Source: Fulvimarina endophytica (GTDB lineage: Bacteria > Pseudomonadota > Alphaproteobacteria > Rhizobiales > Rhizobiaceae). Taken from it: a stretch of DNA of 64,000 nt. Both the position numbers and the translations under genes were made by a program. Below, piece by piece: positions 15,760 to 26,056 of this stretch. The notes beneath the pieces are model-generated. The model worked only from the letters and a program-made list of their open reading frames with translations. It was not told the DNA's origin and did no database searches. The DNA is taken from contig NZ_QURL01000004.1 of assembly GCF_003403015.1 (NCBI RefSeq), positions 522,968-586,967 of the forward strand. The letters are read 5' to 3'. Numbering within the stretch: the first letter of the stretch is position 1; each line of letters starts with the position of its first letter.

Positions 15760-16683
15760 TCAGGCCGCCTTCTGCTTTCCTGTGGGCGCCGCCGCGCTCT
15801 TCAGGCGGTTCTGAAGCTCGGCCCAGACCTGGCTGCCGCCGGCGCGATCGGCCTCGCTCGCCTTGCGCAGGACCGTGTCGAGGCCGTCGAAGACCCGGCA
15901 GGAAATCGCGTTCTGGAAGTGCGAGGCGTCCTGCACCAGACAGTAGATCGTGACCTGGAACTGGATCTTGCCGATCTCGCTGGTCAGTACCAGGACTTGA
16001 GTCTCGGGACCTGCGATCTCGGCCCCGGCCTTGCGGCGGGCGAACTGGTGGAAGCGGGCCGCAAGCTCGCGATCGGCATCGAGGGTCTCGCGCGCGGCGG
16101 CCTCGATCAGCGCCATGGTCTGCCCGACGGCGACCTCCCGCTCCATGGTGAGGAGAAAGCGATGGGGCGCATAATGCCGGGGCTGAGCCTCGACCTTCAC
16201 CGGCCCCGAAAGAAGCACCGAATTGGGCAGCATCACCGTGCGGCCGGTGCCGCAGAAGCCGGCATGGGTGGGCGGCAGTTCCATGATCGTGGTGGAGAAG
16301 AGGCCGTGATCGACGACCTCGCCATGAATGCCGTTCAGCTCGATCCGGTCGCCGACCTTGAACAGGTGGCCACCGAAGCGGAGGATCGAGCCCGCCACGC
16401 ACATGATGAGTTCCTTGGTCGCGACGACCAGGGCGACGAGGACGGCGGTCAGCGAGAACAGCGCGTTCTGGATCTCGGCGAGCCAGATGCCGAGAAGACC
16501 GATGGCGATCACCGCATTGGTGAGCGCGCGCACGGTGAAGCGGCGCCGGCGCATGAGGATCGGATCGGCACCGGAGGCAAACAGCCATTCGGCCGCAAAG
16601 CGCACCAGAAGGCAGCAGGCGAAGAGCCCGAGGCTCCACTTGAGATTCGAGGCAACACCGGACGGAATGAAGAAGTCCTGCAT
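15760..16683 (-). CDS. small mechanosensitive (MscS-like) ion channel
   Basis: A 307-residue membrane protein with three hydrophobic helices in the first 105 residues (about 14-34, 48-68, 72-100). The third leads into GGHLFKVGDRIELNGIHGEVVDHG, the start of the MscS beta domain. The pattern LFKVGD-x-I followed by VPNS-like VMLPNSVLL is typical of the family. It probably forms a heptameric safety channel in the inner membrane. The C terminus is basic (GKQKAA). The gene stands alone, with a GGDEF/EAL gene upstream on the same strand. Confidence 0.83.
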   Translation of the reverse strand: MQDFFIPSGVASNLKWSLGLFACCLLVRFAAEWLFASGADPILMRRRRFTVRALTNAVIAIGLLGIWLAEIQNALFSLTAVLVALVVATKELIMCVAGSILRFGGHLFKVGDRIELNGIHGEVVDHGLFSTTIMELPPTHAGFCGTGRTVMLPNSVLLSGPVKVEAQPRHYAPHRFLLTMEREVAVGQTMALIEAAARETLDADRELAARFHQFARRKAGAEIAGPETQVLVLTSEIGKIQFQVTIYCLVQDASHFQNAISCRVFDGLDTVLRKASEADRAGGSQVWAELQNRLKSAAAPTGKQKAA

Positions 16684-16795
16684 CCTTCGCGATCCTTAGC
16701 ATCGAGCCTGTCGGCATGACGTCCCGTTCGCCGGGAAGCGAGGGGATCGGGGCCGGTCTACCGCGCCAAGGTTACCGAAACCTTTATCTTCCCAA

Positions 16796-19246
16796 TCACT
16801 TGCTCCCGTTGCGGGCGATCGCCCGACCGGCCCGCGCGCTCGGCATGGAAAGATCGGCGGACCAGCGCGCGTCGATCTCTGCGACCACGCCTGCGATATC
16901 GGTTGCCGGGCGCGGCTTGGCGAAGAAGTAGCCCTGCATGTCGGTGCAGCCCTCGTTGATGAGGATGTCCATCTGCTCGCGCGTCTCGATGCCCTCGGCA
17001 AGGACGTTCATGTTGAGGGCGCGCGAGAGGCTGATGATCGAGCGGACGATGGCGATGTTCTCCGGACGCCGCAGGTCGCGCACGAAGGACTGGTCGATCT
17101 TGATCTTGTCGAAGGGGAAGCGGGAGATGTAGCCGAGCGAGGAATATCCCGTGCCGAAATCGTCCATGGAAAGCGTCAGGCCGCGCTCGCGCATTGCGCG
17201 CAGCATGCCGATGGTCCTGTCGCCCTCGTGCATGAGGACCGACTCCGTGACCTCGATCTGAAGCCTTTTGGGGTCGAGGCCGGATTCGGCGAGTGCCCGG
17301 TCGAGATCCTGCAGCAGGGTCGCGCTGCCGAACTGGATCGGCGACATGTTCACCGAGACCGAGAGGTCGGACGACCATGAGGCGGCCTCCCGGCAGGCCG
17401 TCTGCAGCGTCCAGGCGCCCATCTCCTCGATGATCCCGATCTCCTCGGCGAGCGGGATGAACACGCTGGGGGAGAGGAACCCCCTGGTCGGGTGCTCCCA
17501 GCGCATCAGGGCCTCGAATCCGCTGACGGCGCAGCGCCCAGCATCCACGAGGGGCTGGTAGTGGAGGACGAGTTCGCCGTTTCTCACCGCCTGGCGCAGG
17601 TCGAACTCCATCTCGCGGCGTTCGCGCTGGCGCTCGCGCAGGACAGGAGTGAAGATGAGGGCCGACTGGCCGGTGCGCTTGGCTTCGTCGATCGCGAGAT
17701 CGCAGTTCTGCAGGAGGAAGTCGGCATCCTCCTTGCCATCGCGCCGTGCGATGCTCGAATGGGCGAGACCGAAGAGCGGCGCGACCGCAATCCGCCGGCC
17801 CTCGATGTCGAAGGGTTCGGAAAGCGCGCCGATCAGCTGGTCCGATATCGTCCTCAGACGCATGGCATCCTGGGGACCGGGAAGCAGGAGGCCGAACTCG
17901 TCGCCGCCGAGACGCGCGACGAACGCCTTCTTTCCGGTCTCCGCGCGCAGCCGAGCGCCGACCGCGACGAGGATCCCGTCGCCGATGGCGTGGCCATAGG
18001 TGTCGTTGATCGACTTGAAATTGCGCAGGTCGAGGACGAAGAGCGTCACGTCGTCCGCCCGCTTGGACAGCGCACGGTCCACTTCCTCGACGAAACGATA
18101 GCGGTTGGGCAGATCGGTGAGGCCGTCGTGAGCCGCGATATGCTCCAGTTCGCGGGCGATCTTCTGGCGCTCCGTCACGTCGTCGAAGGTGACGAGAAGA
18201 CCGCGATCGGACATGCCGTGGCGCCGGACCGCCATCACCTCGCCCCGCTCCGTCTCGGTCTGCATGGCGGCCGTCTCGTTCGGCGCCAGCGGTGCGTAGA
18301 TGCGCGGATCGCTCAGGAACTTGCGGGCCGGGGTGCCGATCGGCTGGTGGCCGAAATAGGAGGCGAAAACCTCGTTCGCCATCACGAGGTTCTTCTTCCC
18401 GTCGAGCATGCAGAGCCCTTGGGTCATGTTGTCGAGGGCGGCCGAGAGATGGTCCTGCTTGGCCTCCAGCTGACCGGCCAGGGAATTCGACCGATTCGAA
18501 AGGGTCGCCGCCATGGACACGACCTGCGCATTGATGGCCGAGAAACACTGCAGCATGGCGCGCGTCTCCGAGGGCGCACCTTGCGTCTCCGGTTCGCTCC
18601 ATTCGTCCGAGCCGATATTGGCGGCCACCTTCTCGGCGTCGGACAGCGCCTTCAAGATCGATCGCGCGAGAAGCAGCGTGGCGGCGGCGAAGGCGGCGAG
18701 ACTGACGGCGACGAGAGTGCCGATCATCCAGAAGCCGGTCTGGGCCTTTTCCTGCGCCTGCGTCTTCAGCATGTGAAGACTGCTCTGGGTGGTTGCGATC
18801 GCGTCTTCGAGTTCCTTCGAGAGACTGGCGAGTTCCGAGCGCGCGAAGCGTTGGGATACCACGCCGTCGGTCTGCGCCAGCCGGCTCAGCTGATAGCGCA
18901 GGTTGCCCATAGCATTGGCCGTGGACTGGGGAAGCGGGACCATCTGGGCGATGTCGATATCGGCGCGGATGAATTCGATGGCCTGCCGCAGATCGCCGGC
19001 CTCGCTGTCGCTGAGGCGTCCGCCCGCTTCGGCCGGTGCAAGCTCCCGGATCGTCTGGAGTTTCGTCTCGAGGACGTTCACCCGCTCCCGGGCCGCGAGC
19101 AGCCGGTCGAGCGGCACCACGGCGCTGTCATGGGTCTGCACCGACAGGTCGAGTGCGGCGGTCTGGGTTCGCAGGGACAGAACGGCGACGGCGATCGTCA
19201 GCACCACGAAGATGCAGCACGTCAACACCAGTCGTAGGACAATCGA
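16796..19246 (-). CDS. membrane-bound GGDEF-EAL cyclic-di-GMP signalling protein
   Basis: An 816-residue protein from ATG 19246, which is preferred to the in-frame ATG 19360 because the first transmembrane helix begins directly at the shorter start. Order: TM helix (2-25), an alpha-helical periplasmic sensor (about 26-170), a second TM helix (about 171-193), a HAMP-like/coiled region, a PAS-type domain, GGDEF and EAL. The GGDEF site is intact (RLGGDEFG), so cyclase activity is possible. The EAL site (GFEALMRWEHP) and the loop DDFGTGYSS are also intact, as in active phosphodiesterases. Net activity cannot be deduced. Confidence 0.88.
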   Translation of the reverse strand, partial: SIVLRLVLTCCIFVVLTIAVAVLSLRTQTAALDLSVQTHDSAVVPLDRLLAARERVNVLETKLQTIRELAPAEAGGRLSDSEAGDLRQAIEFIRADIDIAQMVPLPQSTANAMGNLRYQLSRLAQTDGVVSQRFARSELASLSKELEDAIATTQSSLHMLKTQAQEKAQTGFWMIGTLVAVSLAAFAAATLLLARSILKALSDAEKVAANIGSDEWSEPETQGAPSETRAMLQCFSAINAQVVSMAATLSNRSNSLAGQLEAKQDHLSAALDNMTQGLCMLDGKKNLVMANEVFASYFGHQPIGTPARKFLSDPRIYAPLAPNETAAMQTETERGEVMAVRRHGMSDRGLLVTFDDVTERQKIARELEHIAAHDGLTDLPNRYRFVEEVDRALSKRADDVTLFVLDLRNFKSINDTYGHAIGDGILVAVGARLRAETGKKAFVARLGGDEFGLLLPGPQDAMRLRTISDQLIGALSEPFDIEGRRIAVAPLFGLAHSSIARRDGKEDADFLLQNCDLAIDEAKRTGQSALIFTPVLRERQRERREMEFDLRQAVRNGELVLHYQPLVDAGRCAVSGFEALMRWEHPTRGFLSPSVFIPLAEEIGIIEEMGAWTLQTACREAASWSSDLSVSVNMSPIQFGSATLLQDLDRALAESGLDPKRLQIEVTESVLMHEGDRTIGMLRAMRERGLTLSMDDFGTGYSSLGYISRFPFDKIKIDQSFVRDLRRPENIAIVRSIISLSRALNMNVLAEGIETREQMDILINEGCTDMQGYFFAKPRPATDIAGVVAEIDARWSADLSMPSARAGRAIARNGSK

Positions 19247-19552
19247 CATTGCCTGCTTCAAACTCCGGGTTCGGTCCTGTTCGGCCCGGACACTGACACA
19301 AGCACAATGACGTTTACTTAACGCGCGGAACAATCGATCGATCGCATATTCGATCGCCATACGGGCGTTTTACAGGCTTAAATCATTGCTGGCCAAGCGA
19401 AAGCGGGGCGATGCGGACGAATGCGGGACGATCTGGAGCGATGCAGGAATATCGCGGTCGGCGCGTGAATTGCATGGATCGAACGCTTCGGAAACGAAAT
19501 CGAGGCGCCCCGCGATAGGCATGGCGGCCTTCCACGGTTATAGGCCGGCGTC

Positions 19553-21388
19553 ATGGCAGATCCCGAACAGACCCCCCTTGCCCGCAAACCCCGCAAGCTG
19601 CGCCTGAAACAGCGTGAGGATCGCGGCGTGATGCTGCGGCTCATCCGGCGCATGTTCGAGGAAAACGCCCATCGCTTCGTCAAGCAGTATGCGATCGCGA
19701 TCGTCTGCCTGATCCTCGTTGCGGGAACCACCGCCTTCCTCGCCTGGATCATGCGAGACGTGATCGACGAGATCTTCGTGGAGGGCAATCGCGCGGCGAT
19801 CGTCACCCTGCCGCTCATCGTCTTCCTCACCTTCGTCGTGCGGGGCTTTGCCTCCTACGGCCAGGGCGTTCTTCTCGCGCGGATCGGCAACAACATCGTC
19901 GCGCGCTATCAGCGGCGGCTCTTCACCAAGCTGACGGAGCTGTCGGTCGACTTCTTCGCCGACAACCGCTCCGCCCAGCTCGCCGCCCGCGTCAACCAGA
20001 ACGTGACCGGCATCCGCGACACGCTGAACCTCACCATCACCTCCCTTGCCCGCGACCTGCTCAGCCTCGTCTTCCTGGTGGGCGTGATGATCTACCAGGA
20101 TCCGATCCTCTCCTTCATCGCGCTGCTCGCCGCGCCGCCCATCACCATCATGATCGCGGGGCTCGCCCGGAAACTGCGAACCGCGACACGCGAGGTGGTG
20201 GACGTCAACGCCCGCGTCCTCGCCTCCATGCAGGAGGCCGCCCAGGGCATCACCGTGGTCAAGGCGTTCACCATGGAGCGCCCCCTCACCGAGCGCCTCG
20301 AAGTCCTCGTGGAACGGGCCGAGGAGCGCTCCAACCGCATCGCCTCGATCACCGAGCGCACGACGCCGGTCACCGAGGTCGTCGCGGGCCTCGCGATCGC
20401 CGGCGTCATCGCCTATTCGGGCTATCGCGCCATCGTCTACGGCTATTCGCCGGGCGCCATGTTCGCCTTCATCACCGCCCTGCTTCTCGCCTACGATCCG
20501 GCACGGCGCCTCGCCAAACTCCAGGTCCAGCTCGAACGGGCTATGGTCAACGCCGCGATGATCTACGAGATCCTCGACATCGAGCCGCGCCAGGCCGATG
20601 CGGGCAATGCCCGCCCGCTCGCGATCGACAGGGGCGAGATCGTCTTCGACGACGTGACCTTCTCCTATCATCCGAGCGAGAAGGTGCTGAGGAATCTCAG
20701 CTTCACCGCGCCCGCGGCGAAGACCACCGCCGTCATCGGCGCCTCCGGCGGCGGCAAGTCGACCATCGTCTCCCTCATCCAGCGCTTCTACGACGTGGAA
20801 GGAGGCGCCATCCGCGTCGACGGGACCGATATCCGCGAGGTGACGAAGGCCTCGCTGCGCAGCCAGATCGCCTACGTGCCCCAGACGCCGTATCTGTTCG
20901 AGGGAACCATCGGCGAGAATATCCGCCTCGGACGCCCCGACGCGAGCGACGAGGAGGTGCGGGACGCCGCGCGCAAGGCCCAGGCCGAAGAGTTCATCCT
21001 GCGCCAGCCGGAGGGCTACGACACGCCGCTCGGCGAGAACGGCGTGACCCTTTCCGGCGGCCAGAGACAGAGGCTCTCGATCGCCCGCGCGCTGGTGCGC
21101 AATGCGCCGATCCTGCTTCTCGACGAAGCGACGAGCGCCCTCGACACCCAGTCCGAGACCCTCGTCCAGGAGGCGCTGGAGGCGGCCATGCGCGACCGCA
21201 CGACCATCGTCGTCGCCCATCGTCTGTCCACGATCGTCAATGCCGACCAGATCCTCGTCATCGACAAGGGCGTGATCGCGGAAGCCGGCACCCACGAGGA
21301 GCTTGTCGACAGGCCCAATGGCCTCTATGCCCGTTTCTACGCCCTGCAGAACAGACGCCAGGGCGACGACATCGTGACGCTCGCCTGA
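19553..21388 (+). CDS. ABC exporter, fused permease and ATPase (MsbA/multidrug type)
   Basis: A 611-residue half-transporter. Six hydrophobic spans lie in residues about 40-335. The nucleotide-binding domain follows, with Walker [11 protein letters not shown]-loop PQTPYLFEG, signature LSGGQRQRL, Walker [13 protein letters not shown] and switch His in VVAHRLS. All catalytic residues are present. It would act as a homodimer in the inner membrane exporting lipids, drugs or peptides. The substrate is not readable. It lies 43 bp upstream of dapB on the same strand. Confidence 0.9.
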   Translation: MADPEQTPLARKPRKLRLKQREDRGVMLRLIRRMFEENAHRFVKQYAIAIVCLILVAGTTAFLAWIMRDVIDEIFVEGNRAAIVTLPLIVFLTFVVRGFASYGQGVLLARIGNNIVARYQRRLFTKLTELSVDFFADNRSAQLAARVNQNVTGIRDTLNLTITSLARDLLSLVFLVGVMIYQDPILSFIALLAAPPITIMIAGLARKLRTATREVVDVNARVLASMQEAAQGITVVKAFTMERPLTERLEVLVERAEERSNRIASITERTTPVTEVVAGLAIAGVIAYSGYRAIVYGYSPGAMFAFITALLLAYDPARRLAKLQVQLERAMVNAAMIYEILDIEPRQADAGNARPLAIDRGEIVFDDVTFSYHPSEKVLRNLSFTAPAAKTTAVIGASGGGKSTIVSLIQRFYDVEGGAIRVDGTDIREVTKASLRSQIAYVPQTPYLFEGTIGENIRLGRPDASDEEVRDAARKAQAEEFILRQPEGYDTPLGENGVTLSGGQRQRLSIARALVRNAPILLLDEATSALDTQSETLVQEALEAAMRDRTTIVVAHRLSTIVNADQILVIDKGVIAEAGTHEELVDRPNGLYARFYALQNRRQGDDIVTLA

Positions 21389-21431
21389 TCGGGCGGGCGG
21401 GACCGCTCGGCAAGCGCGAAGGCGAGATGGC

Positions 21432-22265
21432 ATGGACGACACTCAGATCGTGGTTTTCGGTGCGGCGGGCCGCATGGGGCGGACGATCGTCAGGATCGTC
21501 GCCGAGGCCCGTGGCGCGAAACTCGTCGGCGCGCTCGAGCCGGCCAGTTCGTCGGCGCTCGGCGACGATGCGGGAATGCTCGCGGGCCTGAAGCCGCTCG
21601 GGGTCACCGTGACATCGGACATCGCGTCCGCGCTTTCGAAGGCCGATGCGGTGATCGACTTCTCAGCGCCCGGCGCGAGCGCGATGCTGGCCGAAGCGGC
21701 CGCGAAGGCCGGCGCTGCCCATATCATCGGAACGACCGGGTTCTCGGCCGATCACGAGGCGGCGATCGCACGGGCCGCCGAGCGCTGCGCGATCGTCAAG
21801 TCCGGCAATATGAGCCTCGGCGTCAACCTGCTCGCCGGTCTCGTCGAACAGGCGGCCCGGGCCCTGCCCTCCGACCTCTTCGATATCGAGATCCTCGAAA
21901 TGCATCACCGCCACAAGGTGGACGCGCCGTCCGGCACGGCGCTGCTTCTGGGCGAGGCGGCGGCGAAGGGCCGTCAGGTCGACCTCGCCGAGGAGAGCGT
22001 GCGGGTGCGCGACGGACAGACCGGCCCGCGCGAGGCCGGCACGATCGGCTTCGCCACGCTTCGCGGCGGCTCGGTGGTGGGCGAGCATTCGGTGATCTTC
22101 GCCGGCGAAGGCGAACGCATCGAGCTCACCCATCTGGCCGGCGACCGGGAGATCTTCGCGCGCGGCGCGGTCTCGGCCGCCCTGTGGACCAAGGGCCGCG
22201 CGCCCGGCCTCTATTCCATGCGGGACGTTCTCGGCCTCGGCGCCGAAACGACCGGACGACCCTGA
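21432..22265 (+). CDS. dapB: 4-hydroxy-tetrahydrodipicolinate reductase
   Basis: A 277-residue enzyme of lysine and diaminopimelate synthesis, reducing the heterocyclic intermediate with NAD(P)H. The nucleotide loop GAAGRMG is near residue 10. [15 protein letters not shown] contains the catalytic His pair, the Lys and the substrate-binding loop. IIGTTGFS and SGNMSLGVN are further family hallmarks. The gene lies between an ABC exporter and gpmA. The dapB-gpmA neighbourhood recurs in Hyphomicrobiales. Confidence 0.95.
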   Translation: MDDTQIVVFGAAGRMGRTIVRIVAEARGAKLVGALEPASSSALGDDAGMLAGLKPLGVTVTSDIASALSKADAVIDFSAPGASAMLAEAAAKAGAAHIIGTTGFSADHEAAIARAAERCAIVKSGNMSLGVNLLAGLVEQAARALPSDLFDIEILEMHHRHKVDAPSGTALLLGEAAAKGRQVDLAEESVRVRDGQTGPREAGTIGFATLRGGSVVGEHSVIFAGEGERIELTHLAGDREIFARGAVSAALWTKGRAPGLYSMRDVLGLGAETTGRP

Positions 22266-22305
22266 TTCCCTCTCCTAAACCTCCTCTCTCAAAGGACCCA
22301 TCCCG

Positions 22306-22929
22306 ATGTCCGGCACCCTCGTCCTCGTCCGCCACGGCCAGAGCGAATGGAACAAGAAGAACCTCTTCACCGGCTGGAAGGACCCCGACCTCACCGAGGC
22401 GGGCGTCGCGGAGGCGAAGGCTGCGGGCGAACGCCTGAAGGCCGCCGGCCACGCCTCCTTCGACAGGGGCTTCACCTCCAAGCTCGGCCGGGCCCAGCGC
22501 ACCCTGAAGCTCATTCTCGAGACCATCGGCCAGACCGATCTCGAGATCAGCGAGAACGTCGCCCTCAACGAGCGGGACTATGGCGACCTTGCGGGTCTGA
22601 ACAAGGACGATGCGCGCGAGAAGTGGGGCGAGGACCAGGTGCATGTCTGGCGCCGGTCCTACGACGTGCCGCCCCCGGGCGGGGAAAGCCTGAAGGACAC
22701 GGGCGCGCGGACCTGGCCCTATTATCTCCACGTGATCCAGCCGACGGTCCTGCGCGGCAACACGGTCATCGTCTCGGCCCACGGCAATTCCCTGCGCGCG
22801 CTGGTGATGGCGCTCGAAGGCCTGACCCCGGACGAGATCCTGAAATACGAGATCGCGACCGGCGTTCCCATCGTCTACAAGCTCAATGCGGATTCGACGA
22901 TCGCCGAGAAGAGCGTCCTCGAAGCCTGA
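22306..22929 (+). CDS. gpmA: 2,3-bisphosphoglycerate-dependent phosphoglycerate mutase
   Basis: A 207-residue glycolytic enzyme that interconverts 3- and 2-phosphoglycerate through a phosphohistidine. The catalytic [10 protein letters not shown] motif lies at residues 6-15, followed by [13 protein letters not shown]. The second His sits in [11 protein letters not shown] and the PPPGGESL loop is present. It is shorter than the Escherichia coli enzyme, as is usual for the alphaproteobacterial form. The spacing (40 bp after dapB) suggests co-transcription. Confidence 0.93.
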   Translation: MSGTLVLVRHGQSEWNKKNLFTGWKDPDLTEAGVAEAKAAGERLKAAGHASFDRGFTSKLGRAQRTLKLILETIGQTDLEISENVALNERDYGDLAGLNKDDAREKWGEDQVHVWRRSYDVPPPGGESLKDTGARTWPYYLHVIQPTVLRGNTVIVSAHGNSLRALVMALEGLTPDEILKYEIATGVPIVYKLNADSTIAEKSVLEA

Positions 22930-22939
22930 GAGCCCGGCT

Positions 22940-23434
22940 ATGGACACGCAGCCCTCGATCCGTCCGGCCGAGCGTGAGGACCGCCCAGCCATCTGGGCGA
23001 TCCTCGAACCGGTTCTGAGGGCCGGCGAGACCTATGCCCTCGACCGCGACCTCACCGAGGACGCGGCCCTCGACTATTGGCTCGGCACCGATCGGACGAG
23101 CTTCGTCGCCCTCCTCGACGGCGAGATCCGGGGCACCTACTACCTGAAGCGCAACCAGGCCGGTGGCGGGTCTCATGTGGCCAATTGCGGCTATGCGGTC
23201 TCGGAGAAAGCGCGCGGACGCGGCCTTGCCCGGGCGATGGCGCTTCATTCCTTGAGCGAGGCCGGGCAGCGCGGCTTCCGGGCGATGCAGTTCAACTTCG
23301 TCGTGGAGGCGAACGCCGCAGCCGTCCATCTGTGGCGCTCGCTCGGCTTTGCCGAGGTCGGGCGCCTGCCGAAGGCCTTCGATCACCCCGTGGACGGCCC
23401 CGTCGACGCCCTCGTCTTCTGGCGCGATCTGTGA
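22940..23434 (+). CDS. GNAT-family N-acetyltransferase
   Basis: A 164-residue acetyltransferase starting at ATG 22940, 10 bp after gpmA. The acetyl-CoA loop is visible in the middle as VSEKARGRGLARAM (RGxGxA). AAVHLWRSLGF near residue 135 is the family's last conserved helix-strand. The substrate is unknown. It is probably the last gene of the dapB-gpmA operon. Confidence 0.83.
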   Translation: MDTQPSIRPAEREDRPAIWAILEPVLRAGETYALDRDLTEDAALDYWLGTDRTSFVALLDGEIRGTYYLKRNQAGGGSHVANCGYAVSEKARGRGLARAMALHSLSEAGQRGFRAMQFNFVVEANAAAVHLWRSLGFAEVGRLPKAFDHPVDGPVDALVFWRDL

Positions 23435-23565
23435 CGCACAGGGCCGGCTGAGCGGCGCGAAACTTGACGCCTAGCCCGCGAAAACCGGGAAATCCTCGGC
23501 TTGCGGCGGCCCCTTGCGATCTGCTACCGGCGCCTGGGCACCGAAGCGAAAACTCTGGAGATCCC

Positions 23566-24114
23566 ATGTCCGACCGTATCGTCATGCGCACCGGCGAAGC
23601 TCTCGTCGCAGGCGGGCCTCCGGGCACCGCGGCCGAACCCGAGGTCGTCATCGGCGAGCTCGACGGCCCGGTCGGGACCGCGCTCGCGACGCTGACCGGC
23701 GATCAGGTCGCCGGACACAGCCGCGTCTTCGCGCTGCTGAACACCGACATCATGGTCCGCCCGGTCACGCTCTGCGTCTCGAAGGTGACCGTCGAGGACC
23801 TGCGCTATACCAACATCCTCATGGGAACCGTCCAGTTCGCCATCGCCAACGGTGTTCTCGACGCCGTGCGCGAGGGCATCCTGCCCAAGGACAAGGTCAA
23901 CGATCTCGGCATCATCTGCTCGGTCTGGCTCGCCCCGGCGATCATCGAGCAGGAGACGATCGACCACAAGGCGCTGTTCGAGATCCATCGCAAGGGCATG
24001 ACCAATGCCATCCGCAAGGCGATGACCAACGAGCCGTCCATCGACTGGCTCCTCGAGAACCAGGACAAGATCGTCCATAAATACTACCAGCAGGGTCTCG
24101 ACGGAAAGATCTGA
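23566..24114 (+). CDS. formaldehyde-activating-enzyme (Fae) homologue, divergent
   Basis: A 182-residue protein starting at ATG 23566 with GGAG 5 bp upstream. It aligns with Fae, the enzyme that condenses formaldehyde with tetrahydromethanopterin. TGEALV at the start, then KVTVEDL, then VLDAVREGILPKDKVNDL match conserved Fae segments in order and spacing. The segment where Fae has NEVAHID reads GTAAEPE here, so the catalytic His (His17 of Methylorubrum Fae) is replaced by Glu. The N-terminal loop is a little longer and the C terminus differs. Methylotrophs carry Fae paralogues of uncertain role, and this is probably one. It has its own terminator, so it is likely a single-gene unit. Confidence 0.8.
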   Translation: MSDRIVMRTGEALVAGGPPGTAAEPEVVIGELDGPVGTALATLTGDQVAGHSRVFALLNTDIMVRPVTLCVSKVTVEDLRYTNILMGTVQFAIANGVLDAVREGILPKDKVNDLGIICSVWLAPAIIEQETIDHKALFEIHRKGMTNAIRKAMTNEPSIDWLLENQDKIVHKYYQQGLDGKI

Positions 24115-24192
24115 CCGGATCGATCCCATCAACGGGGAGCGTCTTCGTCCCGGCATGACCGGCAAGAGACGAGGACGCCACAAAGAGAACCA

Positions 24193-24227
24193 GCCGCCCG
24201 CAGCCTTCCGGCGCGGGCGGCTTTTTT
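24193..24227 (+). terminator. rho-independent terminator of the Fae-like gene
   Basis: A perfect 9-bp stem, GCCGCCCGC (24193-24201) and GCGGGCGGC (24213-24221), with an 11-nt loop, followed by six T. It lies 79 bp after the stop codon. Confidence 0.9.
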
Positions 24228-24323
24228 CGTTTCGCCGTTCATCATCGCGAATACGCAAGGGCGCCGACGAACGCGATGGCCCGGCCCCGGCATAACCCTT
24301 GGTCGCGGGCCATTGCCCTGGCG

Positions 24324-25289
24324 TTAGCGAGGGCTTTTCAACGCCGCGATCTGATCGGCGAGCGCGGCCCTGCGCTCGCCGGGCGCCCGCTCCCGGCCCA
24401 CCGTCGTATCCTCCGCCGTCTGGTGCTCGAGCTGTGCGTTCACCTCGGCCCCGGCGAGGAGGACGATCATCATGATCCACGTCCACATCAGGAAGACGAT
24501 GACCGAGGCCATCGACCCATAGGTCGCGTCGAAATTCTTGATGTTGGAGGCGTAGAAGGAGAAGGCCACCGAGGCTGCGAGCCAGCCGAGGATCGTCAGC
24601 ACCGCGCCGGGCGTCAGCCATTTCACCTTCGCGCCGCGCCGGTCGGGTCCGAGCCGGAACAGGGCACCGACCCAGAGGACCGCGATCACGGCGAGGACGA
24701 TCGGCGGCACCACGGCGACCACCCAGGCGAGACTGGACGGAATCGGCAGGACCGAGAACACCGAAGGCAGGACCACGATCGTTCCGAGCGCCAGGATCAC
24801 GAGAACGATGCTGGCGAGGACGAAGCCCATGGACAGAAGATTGGTCTTCAGGAAGCCCCGATCGTCCGTCTCCTCATAGGCGATGTTCATCGCCTTGAAG
24901 AGGGCCTTCACGCCTTTCGTCGAGGAATAGATCGACAGGAGAAGAGAGCCGGCGAAGGCGAAGGACAGGGACGAACTCGACTGGCTGGTCAGGCGCTGGA
25001 GCTGGCCCTCCAGAACTTGGAGCGCACTCTGGGGAACGATGCCTTCGAGATTTGCGACGTGGGACTGGATCGTCTGCGGGTCTGCGACGAGACCATAGAT
25101 CGAAACGAGCGCGGTGATCGCCGGAAACAAGGCGAGAAGGACATAGAAGGTGATGCCGGCCGCAATCAGCGTCACACTGTGCTCGTCGAAGCGGTCCTTG
25201 ACGCGGGACAGGACCGCGCCCCACCCCTTCGCGGGCATCTGCGTCGGCGAATGGGCATGGCGTCCCGCGCTGGTCTCGCTGATGGTCAT
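24324..25289 (-). CDS. YihY/BrkB-family inner-membrane protein
   Basis: A 321-residue polytopic protein with six hydrophobic spans, beginning with ITFYVLLALFPAITALVSIYG after an amphipathic N terminus. The GITFYVLLALFPA segment, the YSSTKGVKALFKAMNIAY loop and the MASVIVFLMWTW span are characteristic of the BrkB/YihY family. The family is sometimes mislabelled 'ribonuclease BN', and its function is not established. The C-terminal tail is charged and probably cytoplasmic. It is convergent with the Fae-like gene across a terminator. Confidence 0.85.
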   Translation of the reverse strand: MTISETSAGRHAHSPTQMPAKGWGAVLSRVKDRFDEHSVTLIAAGITFYVLLALFPAITALVSIYGLVADPQTIQSHVANLEGIVPQSALQVLEGQLQRLTSQSSSSLSFAFAGSLLLSIYSSTKGVKALFKAMNIAYEETDDRGFLKTNLLSMGFVLASIVLVILALGTIVVLPSVFSVLPIPSSLAWVVAVVPPIVLAVIAVLWVGALFRLGPDRRGAKVKWLTPGAVLTILGWLAASVAFSFYASNIKNFDATYGSMASVIVFLMWTWIMMIVLLAGAEVNAQLEHQTAEDTTVGRERAPGERRAALADQIAALKSPR

Positions 25290-25573
25290 GGATATCCGTC
25301 CCCCGAGGTGATCCGTTGCGTTGGCCGCCTCGCTTCAGGATCGCGATCGCGCGGCTTCTCCGTTGCGGAAGTTCCCGGCGCGAGCGAAGTTCCCGACATT
25401 GCCGCATTTTCGACATTTTATGGCCGGGTCCCTCGGGACTTGTTGGGAGTTTGCACCCGTCCGGCGATGCGAAGACCGGAGCCTGAACCGGTGGTGAACG
25501 CCCTCGACGGAGAGGGTTCAGAGACGGGATGCGAGACTGGAACCATCGAAACCGATCGCGAAAGAGCCCTCCG

Positions 25574-25960
25574 ATGACCTTCTCCACGATGATCCGCAAT
25601 GCCTGTCTCGCCGCAGCCGTCGCCGCCGCGACACTCGGTGCGAGCCTTGCTCCGGCAGCGGCCGACAGCGTCCGCTTCGGCGTCACCATCGGCAATGGTC
25701 CGGTGGTCGTGGATTCGCGCCATGGAGGCTGGGAGCGCGGGGATCGCGGCCGCCATCATCGGCGCGATGCGCGCCGGGACCGGGGTTGCAGCCCGCGCGA
25801 GGCGGTTCACAAGGCCGCCCGCATCGGAGTTCGCCATGCCCGCGTCGTGCGCGCCAATGGTCGCTCCATCGCCGTCGCCGGCCGCCTCGGCGGCGAGCGC
25901 ACGGTCGTCCGCTTCGCCGACCGGCGCGGCTGCCCCGTCGAGCGCGTGCGCTCGCGCTGA
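25574..25960 (+). CDS. small secreted basic protein, unknown function
   Basis: A 128-residue protein with a clear Sec signal (residues 1 to about 30, cleavage after PAAA). The mature part is very rich in Arg and His in the first third. A C-terminal domain follows with two Cys (CSPREAVHKAARIGV ... RRGCPVERV) that could form a disulfide. Similar Cys-containing periplasmic proteins are common in Hyphomicrobiales and have no known function. The intergenic region upstream (25290-25573) is shared with the divergent BrkB gene. Confidence 0.7.
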   Translation: MTFSTMIRNACLAAAVAAATLGASLAPAAADSVRFGVTIGNGPVVVDSRHGGWERGDRGRHHRRDARRDRGCSPREAVHKAARIGVRHARVVRANGRSIAVAGRLGGERTVVRFADRRGCPVERVRSR

Positions 25961-26056
25961 GGCTGGTTCGAACGAAGAGCGGCCCCGCCGGGCATAACCA
26001 GCGAGGCCGTGGCTCGAGCCACTTCAGTCTTTAACCGTCGGGTCCGCCGGCCCGCC

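Noticed and set aside
17492..19237. A 581-codon plus-strand open frame opposite the GGDEF-EAL gene
   Set aside because: Shadow frame in GC-rich DNA. The minus-strand protein has intact GGDEF and EAL motifs.
19538..21442. A 634-codon minus-strand frame opposite the ABC exporter
   Set aside because: Asp/Glu/His/Arg-rich shadow. The plus strand has Walker A, signature and Walker B motifs.
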